NCBI GenBank assembly: GCA_963752745.1
Contig: CAVWAK010000052.1
Coordinates: forward strand, 1-64,000
Direction: 5' to 3'
Source of the DNA: Thiogranum sp963752745
GTDB taxonomy: Bacteria > Pseudomonadota > Gammaproteobacteria > DSM-19610
Length of the DNA stretch: 64,000 bases
Positions 55,574-64,000 of the stretch are shown here, one piece after another. Each line of letters starts with the position of its first letter. Position 1 is the stretch's first letter. The notes beneath the pieces are model-generated. The model searched no databases and had not been told where the DNA came from. It saw only the letters and a list, made by a program, of their open reading frames with translations. Position numbers and translations under genes: made by a program.

Positions 55574-55684
55574 AGTCCTGTTCTTCAGTGTCAGTCGCAA
55601 AATGGGGTCGCAGCGCGACCCCATGAATCATACCGGGAAGCCACCTTCACGTCCCCCCGATTTAACAAACTGTTTGTGACGGGA

Positions 55685-56569
55685 TCAGCTGCCCTGAACC
55701 TGTGCCATCACCTCTTCGGCAAAGTTTTCAGTCTTTTTCTCGACACCTTCGCCCAGTTCCAGACGGTCGAAACCGCTGACCCTGGCACTGGCGCCCTTAA
55801 GCAGCTTGCCGACTGTTTGATCCGGGTCCTTGACGAAAGGCTGACCCACCAGGGTGATCTCGCCGAGGAACTTGCGGATACGACCGCTGACCATTTTCTC
55901 GATAATGTCAGCCGGCTTGCCACTGGCAGCAGCCTGCGCAGAGAAGATTTCCTTCTCTTTATCCAGCGTTTCCTGGGGCACACCGTCTTCATCGACACAT
56001 ACCGGCTTGCTGGCGGCAATATGCATGGCCACATCACGTGCCAGGTCGGCGTCACCACCTTCCATTTCTACCAGCACACCGATGCGGTCACCGTGCAGAT
56101 AGCTGGCAACGCTGCCGGTTGCCGGCTGATGCCGAACGAAACGGCGCACCGAGATGTTTTCACCGATAGTAGCGATCAGGCCACGGCGGGACTCTTCAAC
56201 AGTCTCCCCACCGTCCTGCAATGGCAAAGCCATCAGGGCGTCAAGGTCGGCCGGTGAATCACTCAACACACGCTGGGCAACGGCCTTGGCGAAGTTCTGA
56301 AACTCTTCTTTCTTCGCCACGAAATCAGTCTCGGAGTTAACCTCGACCATGGCAGCGGACTTGCCGTCACCACTGACTTCGATAATGATGACGCCTTCCG
56401 CGGCTACACGACCGGCTTTTTTGTCGGCCTTGGCCAGCCCCGATTTACGCAATTCCTCTGCGGCTGTATCCATGTTGCCATCGGCCTCGGTAAGCGCCTT
56501 TTTGCATTCCATCATGCCGCAACCGGTACGCTGGCGCAGTTCTTTAACCTGCGCTGCTGTAATTGCCAT
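55685..56569 (-). CDS. tsf: Elongation factor Ts
   Basis: Nucleotide exchange factor for EF-Tu. 294 residues: N-terminal UBA-like ITAAQVKELRQRTGCGMMECKKAL, core with VEVNSETDFVAKKEEF and MHIAASKP, ending in the usual helical C-terminus. Follows rpsB by 54 nt. Confidence 0.97.
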   Translation of the reverse strand: MAITAAQVKELRQRTGCGMMECKKALTEADGNMDTAAEELRKSGLAKADKKAGRVAAEGVIIIEVSGDGKSAAMVEVNSETDFVAKKEEFQNFAKAVAQRVLSDSPADLDALMALPLQDGGETVEESRRGLIATIGENISVRRFVRHQPATGSVASYLHGDRIGVLVEMEGGDADLARDVAMHIAASKPVCVDEDGVPQETLDKEKEIFSAQAAASGKPADIIEKMVSGRIRKFLGEITLVGQPFVKDPDQTVGKLLKGASARVSGFDRLELGEGVEKKTENFAEEVMAQVQGS

Positions 56570-56623
56570 GAGTTAAATCCTCTTGAAACTGTTTTGAAAC
56601 TGTATAACTGACGTAGTTGCAGC

Positions 56624-57373
56624 TTACTCAGCTGCACCCGCACCGGCTACTTCAACAAATTCGTCTTCCTTGGTACCACCGACCTGGGCCATGGCACTAC
56701 GACCTTCCTGTACCGCATCAGCAACGCCCTGCACATACAGTTGAATCGCACGGATCGAATCGTCATTACCGGGAATCACATAGTCGATGTCTTCAGGCGA
56801 ATTGTTGGAATCCACCACACCCACGACCGGAATACCGAGCTTCTTGGCTTCAGCAACGGCGATCTTTTCGTGGCCCACATCAACAATGAACATGGCGTCA
56901 GGCAAACGGTTCATGTCCTTGATGCCGCCAAGGCTGCGGTCCAGCTTGTCTTTCTCGCGGCGCAGCATCAGGGCTTCTTTCTTGCTCAACTTTTCGAAAG
57001 AACCATCCTGCTCCATGGCTTCGAGGTCCTTGAGACGACGAATGGATTGACGGACGGTTTTGAAATTGGTCATCATGCCGCCCAACCAGCGATGGTTGAC
57101 GAACGGCATTTTGCAGCGCTCGGCTTCAGCACGGACCGCGTCACGGGCGGAGCGCTTGGTGCCGACAAACAGCACTGTGCCCTTGTTGCCCACCAGCTTG
57201 CCGAGATAGTTCAAGGCATCGTTGTACAGCGGAAGGGTCTTTTCCAGATTAATAATATGGATTTTACTGCGTTCGCCGAAAATGAAGGGGGCCATTTTCG
57301 GGTTCCAGAAACGGGCCTGGTGACCAAAATGCACACCAGCCTCAAGCATCTGGCGCATGCTTACAATAGACAT
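56624..57373 (-). CDS. rpsB: 30S ribosomal protein S2
   Basis: 249 residues. MRQMLEAGVHFGHQARFWNPKM, FVGTKRSARDAV, FVNHRWLGGMMTNFKTV and the late VGVVDSNNSPEDIDYVIPGNDDS are typical of S2. First gene of the rpsB-tsf-pyrH-frr-uppS-cdsA-dxr-rseP-bamA run; preceded by a good promoter and a leader of about 135 nt. Confidence 0.98.
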   Translation of the reverse strand: MSIVSMRQMLEAGVHFGHQARFWNPKMAPFIFGERSKIHIINLEKTLPLYNDALNYLGKLVGNKGTVLFVGTKRSARDAVRAEAERCKMPFVNHRWLGGMMTNFKTVRQSIRRLKDLEAMEQDGSFEKLSKKEALMLRREKDKLDRSLGGIKDMNRLPDAMFIVDVGHEKIAVAEAKKLGIPVVGVVDSNNSPEDIDYVIPGNDDSIRAIQLYVQGVADAVQEGRSAMAQVGGTKEDEFVEVAGAGAAE

Positions 57374-57511
57374 ATCAGTTTCCTCGTTGCAGGGTTAGGC
57401 CTCCATACGCCCCATGCAGCAACCCCGGTTTCCCAGGGCACCCAACCGCATGTGTCGACGTATGTGCGGATTTAATTCACGACTCCGGTTCCGGAACCGC
57501 CTGTTAACAAG
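57374..57511 (-). promoter_or_regulatory. Leader of rpsB, possible S2 autoregulatory RNA
   Basis: The 5' UTR of rpsB holds GC-rich, potentially pairing segments (GGTTCCGGAACC; a GGGGTTGC-CATGGGGCG region) ahead of GAGGAAAC and the ATG. In E. coli and relatives S2 represses rpsB-tsf through a conserved leader structure; I infer the same here from position and appearance only. Confidence 0.35.
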
Positions 57512-57517
57512 CGGCGC

Positions 57518-57546
57518 TTTATACCATACACTACCGCTAACAGCAA
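57518..57546 (-). promoter_or_regulatory. Sigma-70 promoter of rpsB
   Basis: On the minus strand: -35 TTGCTG (57541-57546), 17-nt spacer ending in TGG (extended -10), -10 TATAAA (57518-57523), then a GC-rich discriminator GCGCCGC, as is common at stringently controlled ribosomal promoters. Transcription would start near 57511. Confidence 0.65.
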
Positions 57547-57627
57547 TTATTCCGGCAACTTAGGCCGGACTCCACAAACCAAAAACAATCGCTATTACGC
57601 CTGCGTGGCGAGCGGGCACGGGACCTC

Positions 57628-58395
57628 ATGGCTGCTACGATAAAAACACCTGAAGAAGTTGAAAAAATGCGCGTTGCAGGCCGTCTGGCCGCCGAGGTGC
57701 TCGAAATGATCGGCGAGCACGTCAAGCCCGGGATCAGCACCGATGAGCTGGATCGTATCTGCCATGATCACATCGTGAATGTCCAGAATGCGATCCCTGC
57801 CCCGCTCAATTACCGCGGCTTTCCCAAGTCGATCTGCACCAGCCTCAATCACCAGGTCTGCCACGGCATACCCGGAGACCGTCGTCTGAAGGCCGGCGAT
57901 ATGCTGAATATCGACATTACCGTCATCAAGGATGGTTTCCATGGCGACACCAGCAAGATTTTCTTTGTTGGCGAGCCCTCGGTAATTGCCAAACGCCTGG
58001 CCGGCATCACTTACGAGTGTATGAAGACCGGCATTCAGATGGTTCGCCCGGGCACACAACTGGGCGATATCGGTCACGCAATCCAGAAACATGCCGAAGC
58101 ACATCACTATACGGTGGTACGCGAATACTGCGGGCACGGCATCGGGCGTGAATTTCACGAAGATCCGCAGGTGCTCCACTACGGGCGTCCGGGAACCGGT
58201 ATGACCCTGGAGGAAGGCATGACCTTCACCATCGAGCCAATGATCAATGTCGGCAAACGCCATACCAAGATTCTCAAGGATGGCTGGACGGTGGTCACCA
58301 AGGACCACAGCCTGTCGGCCCAGTGGGAACATACCATACTCGTCACTGCAGACGGTTATGATGTATTGACGTTGCGAGATGGCGAATCCATCTGA
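57628..58395 (+). CDS. map: Methionine aminopeptidase, type I
   Basis: Removes N-terminal methionine from nascent proteins. 255 residues. Metal ligands fall in LNIDITVIKDGFHGDTSKIF (two Asp), CGHGIGREFHEDPQV (His), FTIEPMI (Glu) and the late W-E-H-T region (Glu). Divergent from rpsB across about 250 nt, a widely conserved arrangement; its stop overlaps the glnD start by 1 nt. Confidence 0.97.
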   Translation: MAATIKTPEEVEKMRVAGRLAAEVLEMIGEHVKPGISTDELDRICHDHIVNVQNAIPAPLNYRGFPKSICTSLNHQVCHGIPGDRRLKAGDMLNIDITVIKDGFHGDTSKIFFVGEPSVIAKRLAGITYECMKTGIQMVRPGTQLGDIGHAIQKHAEAHHYTVVREYCGHGIGREFHEDPQVLHYGRPGTGMTLEEGMTFTIEPMINVGKRHTKILKDGWTVVTKDHSLSAQWEHTILVTADGYDVLTLRDGESI

Positions 58396-61085
58396 TGACT
58401 GCTACGCAGAATCAATCATCTGCTGTACAGAAGGCCGCTGTCAGCGAGCCCTGCACGGACTGGTTTGACCTCGCTCCGCTGGAAACCACCGCCGATGCCG
58501 GGCAGCCTCCGTTGGCCGCCTACCGTGGTTTTCTCAACAATGCGCAGGACGAACTTGCCGCCCGCTTTGACAGTGGTACCGACATACTGAAACTTATTCA
58601 TGCTCGCGCCTGGGTTGTGGACCAGGTACTGATCCGCTGCTGGCAGCACCTGCTGGGCGATCTTGATGCCACCCTGGTTGCTGTCGGGGGCTACGGGCGC
58701 AGAGAACTGTTACCCGGCTCTGACGTCGATATCATGCTGTTACTGGGCGATACCGAGGACGAGCAGAGCGGCGCGCTGCTGGAAGCCTTTTTAATGCTGT
58801 TATGGGATATCGGGCTGGAAGTCGGGCACAGCGTGCGGACCCTGCAGGATTGCGTAGAACAGGCGACTGCCGATGTCACTGTCGCCACCAATCTCATGGA
58901 AGCCCGCGCACTGTGTGGCTCGGAGTCGCTGTTCGAGCGCATGCGCGAAAGCGTTGGTCCGGACAATGTATGGCCCAGTACTGATTTTTTTCGTGCCAAA
59001 CTGAAAGAACAGCAGCAACGCTATGCGCGTTTTGACGATGCTGTCTACAACCTCGAACCAAACGTCAAGGAAGGCCCGGGCGGCTTGCGCGACGGGCAGA
59101 TGATCGCCTGGGTGTTCAAGCGCCACTTTGGTTCCGATCTGCTGCGCGACCTGATTGAAGAACAGCTCATCACCCGCGATGAGTATGACACTCTGATGGA
59201 AAGCCAGCGCTTCCTGTGGCGGGTGAGATTCGGACTGCACCGGATCACCAACCGGCGCGAAGACCGCCTGCTGTTTGATCACCAGCGCACCCTGGCACAG
59301 CTTTTCGGCTATACCGACAGGGATCATATCCTGGCTGTTGAATGGTTCATGAAGGATTACTACCTCGCTATCCAGGCACTCAGCCGCCTCAATGAAATGC
59401 TGTTACAACTGCTGGCAGAAGTCATTCTGCATGCAGATGACCCGGAAGAACCCATTGCCATCAACCGCCGTTTCCAGTCGCGCAAGGGTTTTCTGGAAGT
59501 TGCTTACGACACGGTCTTCGATCACTACCCGTTTGCCCTGCTGGAAGTTTTCCTGCTGATGCAGCAAAACCCGCAGCTCACGGGTGTCAGCGCCTCGACC
59601 ATTCGCCTGATTCGCAGTCACCTGCACCTGATCGACGACAATTTCCGGAATGATATTCGTTGCCGCAGCCTGTTCATGGAGATCTTCCGCCAGCCGGAAG
59701 GTCTCACCCATGAACTGCGTCGCATGAACCGCTACGGCATTCTTGCCGCCTATTACCCGCCATTCGAAAAGATTGTCGGACAAATGCAGCACGACCTGTT
59801 CCATGCCTACACGGTCGATGAACACACACTCTTCGTGATCCGTAACCTGCGACGTTTCTTCGTCAAGGCACACGATCATGAGTTACCTCACTGCAGTCGC
59901 GTCACCGAAAATATACCCAAGCCCGAATTACTCTACCTGGCAGGATTCTTCCACGATATCGCCAAGGGCCGGGGCGGCAACCACGCTGAACTTGGCGCCA
60001 TCGATGCACGCGAGTTTCTTGCCCATCACGACGTCAGCGAGTACGACCAGGAGCTGGTCGCCTGGCTGGTGGAAAGTCATCTGCTGATGTCACATGTCGC
60101 CCAGCGTCGTGACATTTCCGACCCGGATGAGATCCATGAATTTGCAACCAAGGTTGGTGATCGTACCCGCCTGAATTATCTCTACCTGCTGACAGTGGCC
60201 GACATACGCGGCACCAACCCGACGCTGTGGAATAACTGGAAAGGTTCGCTGTTCAGAGAGCTCTATGACAATACACGCGATGCGCTGCGACGTGGCCTGG
60301 AAAATCCATTGCACCGCGAGCAACTGATCAGCGACATAAAGAGCACGGCACTTGGCCGACTGGCCGGGAAAGGTGTCGACCCGGACCGGCTTGAAGCACT
60401 CTGGAGCAGTTTTCCGGACGACTACTTCCTGCGCCTGCATGTCGATGAAGTCATGTGGCATGCCGAGACCATTCTCAAGCCTGGTGACACCGAAGGTATA
60501 CGGGTTGCGTTCCAGGCGCGCTCCGAACGCGGAGGCAGCGCCCTGTTTCTCTATACCCCGATCGTGGAACAGCTGTTCATCCGCACTACCGGCCTGCTCG
60601 ACCAGCTCGGGCTGAGCATCGCCGAGGCACGTATCTTTACCACTGCAGACGACTATGCGGTAGACACCTACCAGTTGCTCGATACCTATGGCGAACCGCT
60701 GACCGATCATTACCAGGCAGAGGAACTCACTACCCTGATGCGGGAATTGCTGACTTCCGGCGAGGTGACATCGAGTGGTTTACGACCACCGGAGCGACGT
60801 CTGCGCCAGTTCCAGGTGCCTACCAGGGTTCGTTTCCATGATGATGACGCTGCCGGGCGCACTATCGTTGAGCTGACCACCACCGACAATCCGGGGTTGT
60901 TATCACAGGTCGGCCAGGTGTTTCATGCGCAGGGGATACATCTGCAAAACGCAAAAGTAGCTACCTTTGGTTCGCAGGCGGAAGATGTATTTCATGTAAC
61001 CAACCGCGACCATCTGCCGCTGACCGAGGCCGAGCAGGACTGCCTGCGCGAACAACTTGTGGAAACACTCGATACCGGCACCTGA
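58395..61085 (+). CDS. glnD: Bifunctional uridylyltransferase/uridylyl-removing enzyme GlnD
   Basis: Nitrogen sensor that uridylylates and de-uridylylates PII. 896 residues: nucleotidyltransferase domain with VAVGGYGRRELLPGSDVDIML (about 95-115), helical domain, HD domain (LYLAGFFHDIAKGRGGNHAELG, near 515-535), and two C-terminal ACT domains (about 705-780 and 815-890) that sense glutamine. It is coupled to map by a stop/start overlap and ends in a bidirectional terminator shared with the VOC gene. Confidence 0.97.
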   Translation: MTATQNQSSAVQKAAVSEPCTDWFDLAPLETTADAGQPPLAAYRGFLNNAQDELAARFDSGTDILKLIHARAWVVDQVLIRCWQHLLGDLDATLVAVGGYGRRELLPGSDVDIMLLLGDTEDEQSGALLEAFLMLLWDIGLEVGHSVRTLQDCVEQATADVTVATNLMEARALCGSESLFERMRESVGPDNVWPSTDFFRAKLKEQQQRYARFDDAVYNLEPNVKEGPGGLRDGQMIAWVFKRHFGSDLLRDLIEEQLITRDEYDTLMESQRFLWRVRFGLHRITNRREDRLLFDHQRTLAQLFGYTDRDHILAVEWFMKDYYLAIQALSRLNEMLLQLLAEVILHADDPEEPIAINRRFQSRKGFLEVAYDTVFDHYPFALLEVFLLMQQNPQLTGVSASTIRLIRSHLHLIDDNFRNDIRCRSLFMEIFRQPEGLTHELRRMNRYGILAAYYPPFEKIVGQMQHDLFHAYTVDEHTLFVIRNLRRFFVKAHDHELPHCSRVTENIPKPELLYLAGFFHDIAKGRGGNHAELGAIDAREFLAHHDVSEYDQELVAWLVESHLLMSHVAQRRDISDPDEIHEFATKVGDRTRLNYLYLLTVADIRGTNPTLWNNWKGSLFRELYDNTRDALRRGLENPLHREQLISDIKSTALGRLAGKGVDPDRLEALWSSFPDDYFLRLHVDEVMWHAETILKPGDTEGIRVAFQARSERGGSALFLYTPIVEQLFIRTTGLLDQLGLSIAEARIFTTADDYAVDTYQLLDTYGEPLTDHYQAEELTTLMRELLTSGEVTSSGLRPPERRLRQFQVPTRVRFHDDDAAGRTIVELTTTDNPGLLSQVGQVFHAQGIHLQNAKVATFGSQAEDVFHVTNRDHLPLTEAEQDCLREQLVETLDTGT

Positions 61086-61113
61086 AACCGGCGTACAGAC
61101 TCAGCCGGTTTCA
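61083..61113. terminator. Bidirectional terminator between glnD and the VOC gene
   Basis: A perfect 10-bp inverted repeat TGAAACCGGC (61083-61092) / GCCGGTTTCA (61104-61113) with an 11-nt loop lies at the junction of the two convergent genes. The right arm overlaps the last codons of the VOC gene (V-E-T-G, stop). No long T-run, so strength is uncertain. Confidence 0.55.
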
Positions 61114-61475
61114 ACCAGCTCGATGCCATTACCATCCGGATCACGACAGAATACGGCCCGGCGGCCTGAGCGGCTGTGTGTAATGGCTATGCCTGCCTGC
61201 TCGAGTCGGCTGACCACAGCGTCCATACCACGCACCGTCAATGCCGTGTGCCGGTCCCGTCCGGGGTGTTCCGGACGCTCAGCGACCGGGTCCGGATTGG
61301 GGAGCTGCAACAAATGTATCTGCTGATCACCAAGCTGGAGCCATGCGCCATCAAATGGCATCGAAGGACGCGACGTGTCGACCTCAATACCCAGCACATC
61401 AACATAAAACCGCAATGAGCGTGCGAGATCGCTGACCACGACGCTGGCATGGTGAATACCTGTTATCTCGCTCAC
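61101..61475 (-). CDS. VOC/glyoxalase family protein
   Basis: I chose GTG at 61475, behind GGAGGCAAGGC and overlapping the EamA gene stop (GTGA), giving 124 residues. Single VOC unit: GIHHASVVVSDLARSLRFYVDVLGIEV at the start, HTALTVRGMDAVVSRLEQAGI in the middle and FCRDPDGNGIELVE at the end. His/Glu metal ligands appear at the expected places, so a small metal-dependent lyase, isomerase or dioxygenase is possible; the substrate is unknown. Confidence 0.88.
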   Translation of the reverse strand: MSEITGIHHASVVVSDLARSLRFYVDVLGIEVDTSRPSMPFDGAWLQLGDQQIHLLQLPNPDPVAERPEHPGRDRHTALTVRGMDAVVSRLEQAGIAITHSRSGRRAVFCRDPDGNGIELVETG

Positions 61476-62353
61476 GCCTTGCCTCCCAGTTGGGCACGCG
61501 CCGCCATATAGGCCGCTCCCATAATCAGCGCCCCGCCGAGCCATTCGCGCATAAGCACCTGTTCTTCAGTTAACAGTTGCGCCGACACTGCACCGATAAC
61601 CAGTTCAAACAGCAATATGACTGCCGAGCGGTAAACCGGCATATGGGTGACACCATAGATCACGGTCACGCTCATGATAAAAAAGCCAAACCAGCCCAAC
61701 AGCAGTGCGCCGGTCAATGCCTTGACCGAAAAAACCGGCACCGGTTCCGCGACCAGCACAATCCACACAGCAGCCACCAGGACAACACCGAGCCAGCCGG
61801 CAGCCGCCTTGGTCTGCAAGGACACGTGGTGGGTCTTGCGTACCGTGACGTTGGCAAACGCAAATGCCAGGCCCGACGACACCGCCAACCAGTCTGCCGC
61901 AGCCTGCGGCCAGGGAGATCCCAGTTCCGGATCCCACAACATGGTCACAGCGCCGGTAATAGCCAATACGAATGCGACAAGCCCGGTGGTACCCGGATGC
62001 TCGTCCAGCATCAGCCAGCCGAGGATCAATGCCCACAACGGGGACAGGTAGAAAAGCAGCAACACACGCACCACCGTGCCATCGAGCACGGCGAGCACAA
62101 AAGCGACATTGCACCAGCCGACAGCCAGTGTCATCAGACCCAGCCAGATGGCATTCTCGCGCCAGTGCGCCCGGCTGCGCCATAACCACACCATGCCCAG
62201 CGTCAGGGCGGCTCCGTAACTGATCAGCGACAGCCAGAGGCCGCTCAATCCCTGCGCTTCGAGCAGGCGCAACGGGTACCAGACAAGGCCCCACAGGGTT
62301 GCGGTCACTAACAGACTCAGAACCGGCAGGATTTGGTGATTGGAGTGCTGCAT
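61472..62353 (-). CDS. EamA/DMT superfamily transporter
   Basis: 293 residues with about ten hydrophobic segments in two EamA halves (about 10-140 and 150-285), each with the pattern of the drug/metabolite transporter superfamily (VTATLWGLVWYPLRLLEAQG; LFELVIGAVSAQLLTEEQ). Likely exports or imports a small metabolite; specificity cannot be read from sequence. It is coupled to the VOC gene and divergent from dapC. Confidence 0.88.
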   Translation of the reverse strand: MQHSNHQILPVLSLLVTATLWGLVWYPLRLLEAQGLSGLWLSLISYGAALTLGMVWLWRSRAHWRENAIWLGLMTLAVGWCNVAFVLAVLDGTVVRVLLLFYLSPLWALILGWLMLDEHPGTTGLVAFVLAITGAVTMLWDPELGSPWPQAAADWLAVSSGLAFAFANVTVRKTHHVSLQTKAAAGWLGVVLVAAVWIVLVAEPVPVFSVKALTGALLLGWFGFFIMSVTVIYGVTHMPVYRSAVILLFELVIGAVSAQLLTEEQVLMREWLGGALIMGAAYMAARAQLGGKA

Positions 62354-62401
62354 CAGTTTCCGTATAATTCCGTTTTCGCTTTCTCGCCGCTTGCGCGCTT
62401 C

Positions 62402-63616
62402 ATGAACCCAAACCTGTCACGTCTGCTACCCTACCCGTTTGAGCGTATGGCCAAATTGCATGCGGGTGTAACGCCGCCCGAGCGGCTCGGCGCGATTCGA
62501 TTGTCTATCGGCGAACCCAGGCACCCGACGCCGGGCTTTATCGGTGAAGCGCTGATCGAGCACCTGCACGGTCTGTCGCTCTACCCGGCCACGCGCGGCA
62601 GTCTTCAGCTGCGCGAAACTATTGCCAACTGGTTGGGAACCCGCTTTGCACTGCCTGCCGGCAGCCTGAACCCGGATCGCCAGATACTACCGGTGAATGG
62701 TACACGTGAGGCACTGTTCGCTATTGCACAGTGTCTCATTGACCCAGCCAATCAGCCACTGGTATTAATGCCGAATCCTTTTTATCAGATCTATGAGGGT
62801 GCTGCATTACTCGCGGGGGCCGAACCCGGGTTTATCAATTGTACTGCTGCCAGTGACTACCTGCCGGATTTCGACGCGGTCAGCGATAGTGACTGGGATC
62901 GTTGCCAACTGCTATACGTGTGTTCACCCGGCAACCCCACAGGGCGTGTGCTCGATAGCGAAGCGCTGCAGGCGCTGATCGAGCGTGCCGAACGTCACGA
63001 CTTTGTGATCGTTGCCGACGAATGTTACTCCGAGATATACATGGACGAAGCTGCACCGCCCCCGGGTCTGCTGCAGGCCGCCGCCGCCATGGGCAACGAA
63101 GACTACAAGCGCTGCCTGGTATTTCACAGCCTGTCGAAGCGTTCCAACGCCCCGGGCCTGCGGTCGGGTTTCGTTGCCGGTGACGCCGAACTGATCGAAC
63201 CGTTCTTTCTCTACCGCACCTACCATGGTTCCGCGATGCCGCCACCCACCCAGGATGCCAGCATACGTGCATGGCGGGATGAGGCACACGTGATCAAAAA
63301 CCGGCGTTTATACCGGGATAAATTTGCCGCGGTAACCGATATACTGTCGCCGGTACTGGACCTGGAAACGCCGCCGGCAAGTTTTTACCTCTGGCCGCGC
63401 ACCCCCATCGACGATCAGGTTTTCGCCCGGCAGCTACTGGCAGAACAGAATGTCATCGTGCTGCCCGGCAGCTATTTGTCACGTGATACCGAAAATGGCA
63501 ATCCGGGCAAAAATCATATTCGCATGGCATTGGTCGCACCGCTTGACGAGTGCATCGATGCCGCGCAAAGAATTCGTACTTTTACAGAACAGCTTGATGT
63601 GCAGGAGAACACATAA
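62402..63616 (+). CDS. dapC: Succinyldiaminopimelate transaminase
   Basis: PLP aminotransferase of the lysine/diaminopimelate pathway. ATG at 62402 (MNPNLSRLLPYPFERMAKLHAG) gives 404 residues; the frame is open further upstream but not family-like. Motifs: RLSIGEPRHPTP, VCSPGNPTGRVL, ADECYSEIYMDE and the PLP lysine in HSLSKRSNAPGLRSGF. Its stop overlaps the dapD start, supporting the dapC assignment over other aminotransferases; the map-glnD-dapC-dapD neighbourhood is common. Confidence 0.94.
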   Translation: MNPNLSRLLPYPFERMAKLHAGVTPPERLGAIRLSIGEPRHPTPGFIGEALIEHLHGLSLYPATRGSLQLRETIANWLGTRFALPAGSLNPDRQILPVNGTREALFAIAQCLIDPANQPLVLMPNPFYQIYEGAALLAGAEPGFINCTAASDYLPDFDAVSDSDWDRCQLLYVCSPGNPTGRVLDSEALQALIERAERHDFVIVADECYSEIYMDEAAPPPGLLQAAAAMGNEDYKRCLVFHSLSKRSNAPGLRSGFVAGDAELIEPFFLYRTYHGSAMPPPTQDASIRAWRDEAHVIKNRRLYRDKFAAVTDILSPVLDLETPPASFYLWPRTPIDDQVFARQLLAEQNVIVLPGSYLSRDTENGNPGKNHIRMALVAPLDECIDAAQRIRTFTEQLDVQENT

Positions 63617-64000
63617 TGAGTGACATACAGTCCACCATCGAAGAAGCTTTTGAACGCCGCGCCGACATTACACCGCGCACTGTTGAAACCCATGTCAGGG
63701 ATGCGACCCTTGAAGCCATCCGCATGCTCGACGCCGGTGAAGCACGCGTTGCCGAAAAGAAGGATGGCGGCTGGGTAGTCAACGACTGGTTGAAAAAGGC
63801 CGTGCTGTTGTCATTCCGTATCCAGGATAACGAATTCATGAAGGGTGGTTTCACCAACTACTATGACAAGGTGAAGTCGAAGTATTCTGATTACAACGCG
63901 CGTGAATTCCGCGAGGGTGGCGTGCGCATCGTGCCACCGGCAACGGCACGTTTCGGTTCCTACATTTCATCCGGCGTCGTACTGATGCCTTCCTACGTAA
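63616..64000 (+). CDS. dapD: Tetrahydrodipicolinate N-succinyltransferase, 5' part
   Basis: First 128 codons; runs off the right edge. MSDIQSTIEEAFERRADITP, GWVVNDWLKKAVLLSFRI and RIVPPATARFGSYISSGVVLMPSYV are characteristic of DapD; the hexapeptide-repeat domain is just starting at the edge. It succinylates tetrahydrodipicolinate, the step before DapC. ATG at 63616 overlaps the dapC TAA stop. Confidence 0.96.
   Translation, partial: MSDIQSTIEEAFERRADITPRTVETHVRDATLEAIRMLDAGEARVAEKKDGGWVVNDWLKKAVLLSFRIQDNEFMKGGFTNYYDKVKSKYSDYNAREFREGGVRIVPPATARFGSYISSGVVLMPSYV

Noticed and set aside
1..64000. A new defence system, CRISPR array, prophage or integron
   Set aside because: No recognisable defence, integrase, phage or array components; the only mobile signals are the RAYT-type remnants and repeats.

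Overview
The window is chromosomal DNA from a Gram-negative gammaproteobacterium outside the enterics. Evidence: a complete lipid A/outer-membrane block (bamA-skp-lpxD-fabZ-lpxA-lpxB), kdsA for KDO, rpoS beside nlpD/pcm/surE, prfB with the programmed frameshift, an RpfE-like gene beside recJ, and a VPLPA-CTERM surface protein. No rRNA, tRNA or CRISPR array was seen. I cannot name the genus.

Layout. 1-2607: sdhCDA and the start of sdhB (minus). 2701-6694: ygfZ, an HDOD gene and a GAF-GGDEF-EAL gene (plus). 6691-9596: lysS, prfB and a DUF2835 gene (minus). 9606-10765: an AT-rich spacer with a candidate sigma-54 promoter, then the VPLPA-CTERM gene (plus). 10788-17508: recJ, rpfE-like, thrC, hom, alaC (minus). 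17651-18022: a Mth938/DUF498 gene (plus). 18285-22106: rpoS, nlpD, yqaA, pcm, surE (minus). 22164-22697: an Smr gene (plus). 22708-29863: yggS, truD, ispF, ispD, ftsB, eno, kdsA, pyrG (minus). 29965-36050: an accessory segment. 36034-57373: tilS, accA, dnaE, an alpha/beta hydrolase, rnhB, lpxB, lpxA, fabZ, lpxD, skp, bamA, rseP, dxr, cdsA, uppS, frr, pyrH, tsf, rpsB (minus). 57628-61085: map, glnD (plus). 61101-62353: a VOC protein and an EamA transporter (minus). 62402-64000: dapC and the start of dapD (plus).

Most of the window is conserved housekeeping DNA. The unusual part is the accessory segment between tilS and pyrG. It carries an aldolase fused to a Dabb domain, a DUF1800/DUF1501 pair and a PleD-like diguanylate cyclase. 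It is punctuated by copies of a short motif (TTTTTACTCTGACCCCAAAT on the plus strand) and by two remnants of REP-associated tyrosine transposases (RAYT) with terminal inverted repeats. The motif supplies the stop codon and the last residues (LGSE) of both the aldolase and tilS.

Three conserved genes (truD, dnaE, cdsA) each contain one extra base that breaks the reading frame, with the family-typical C-terminus continuing in the next frame. Two of them are essential elsewhere, so consensus errors are the simplest explanation, but this needs reads to settle. prfB by contrast shows the genuine programmed +1 site.
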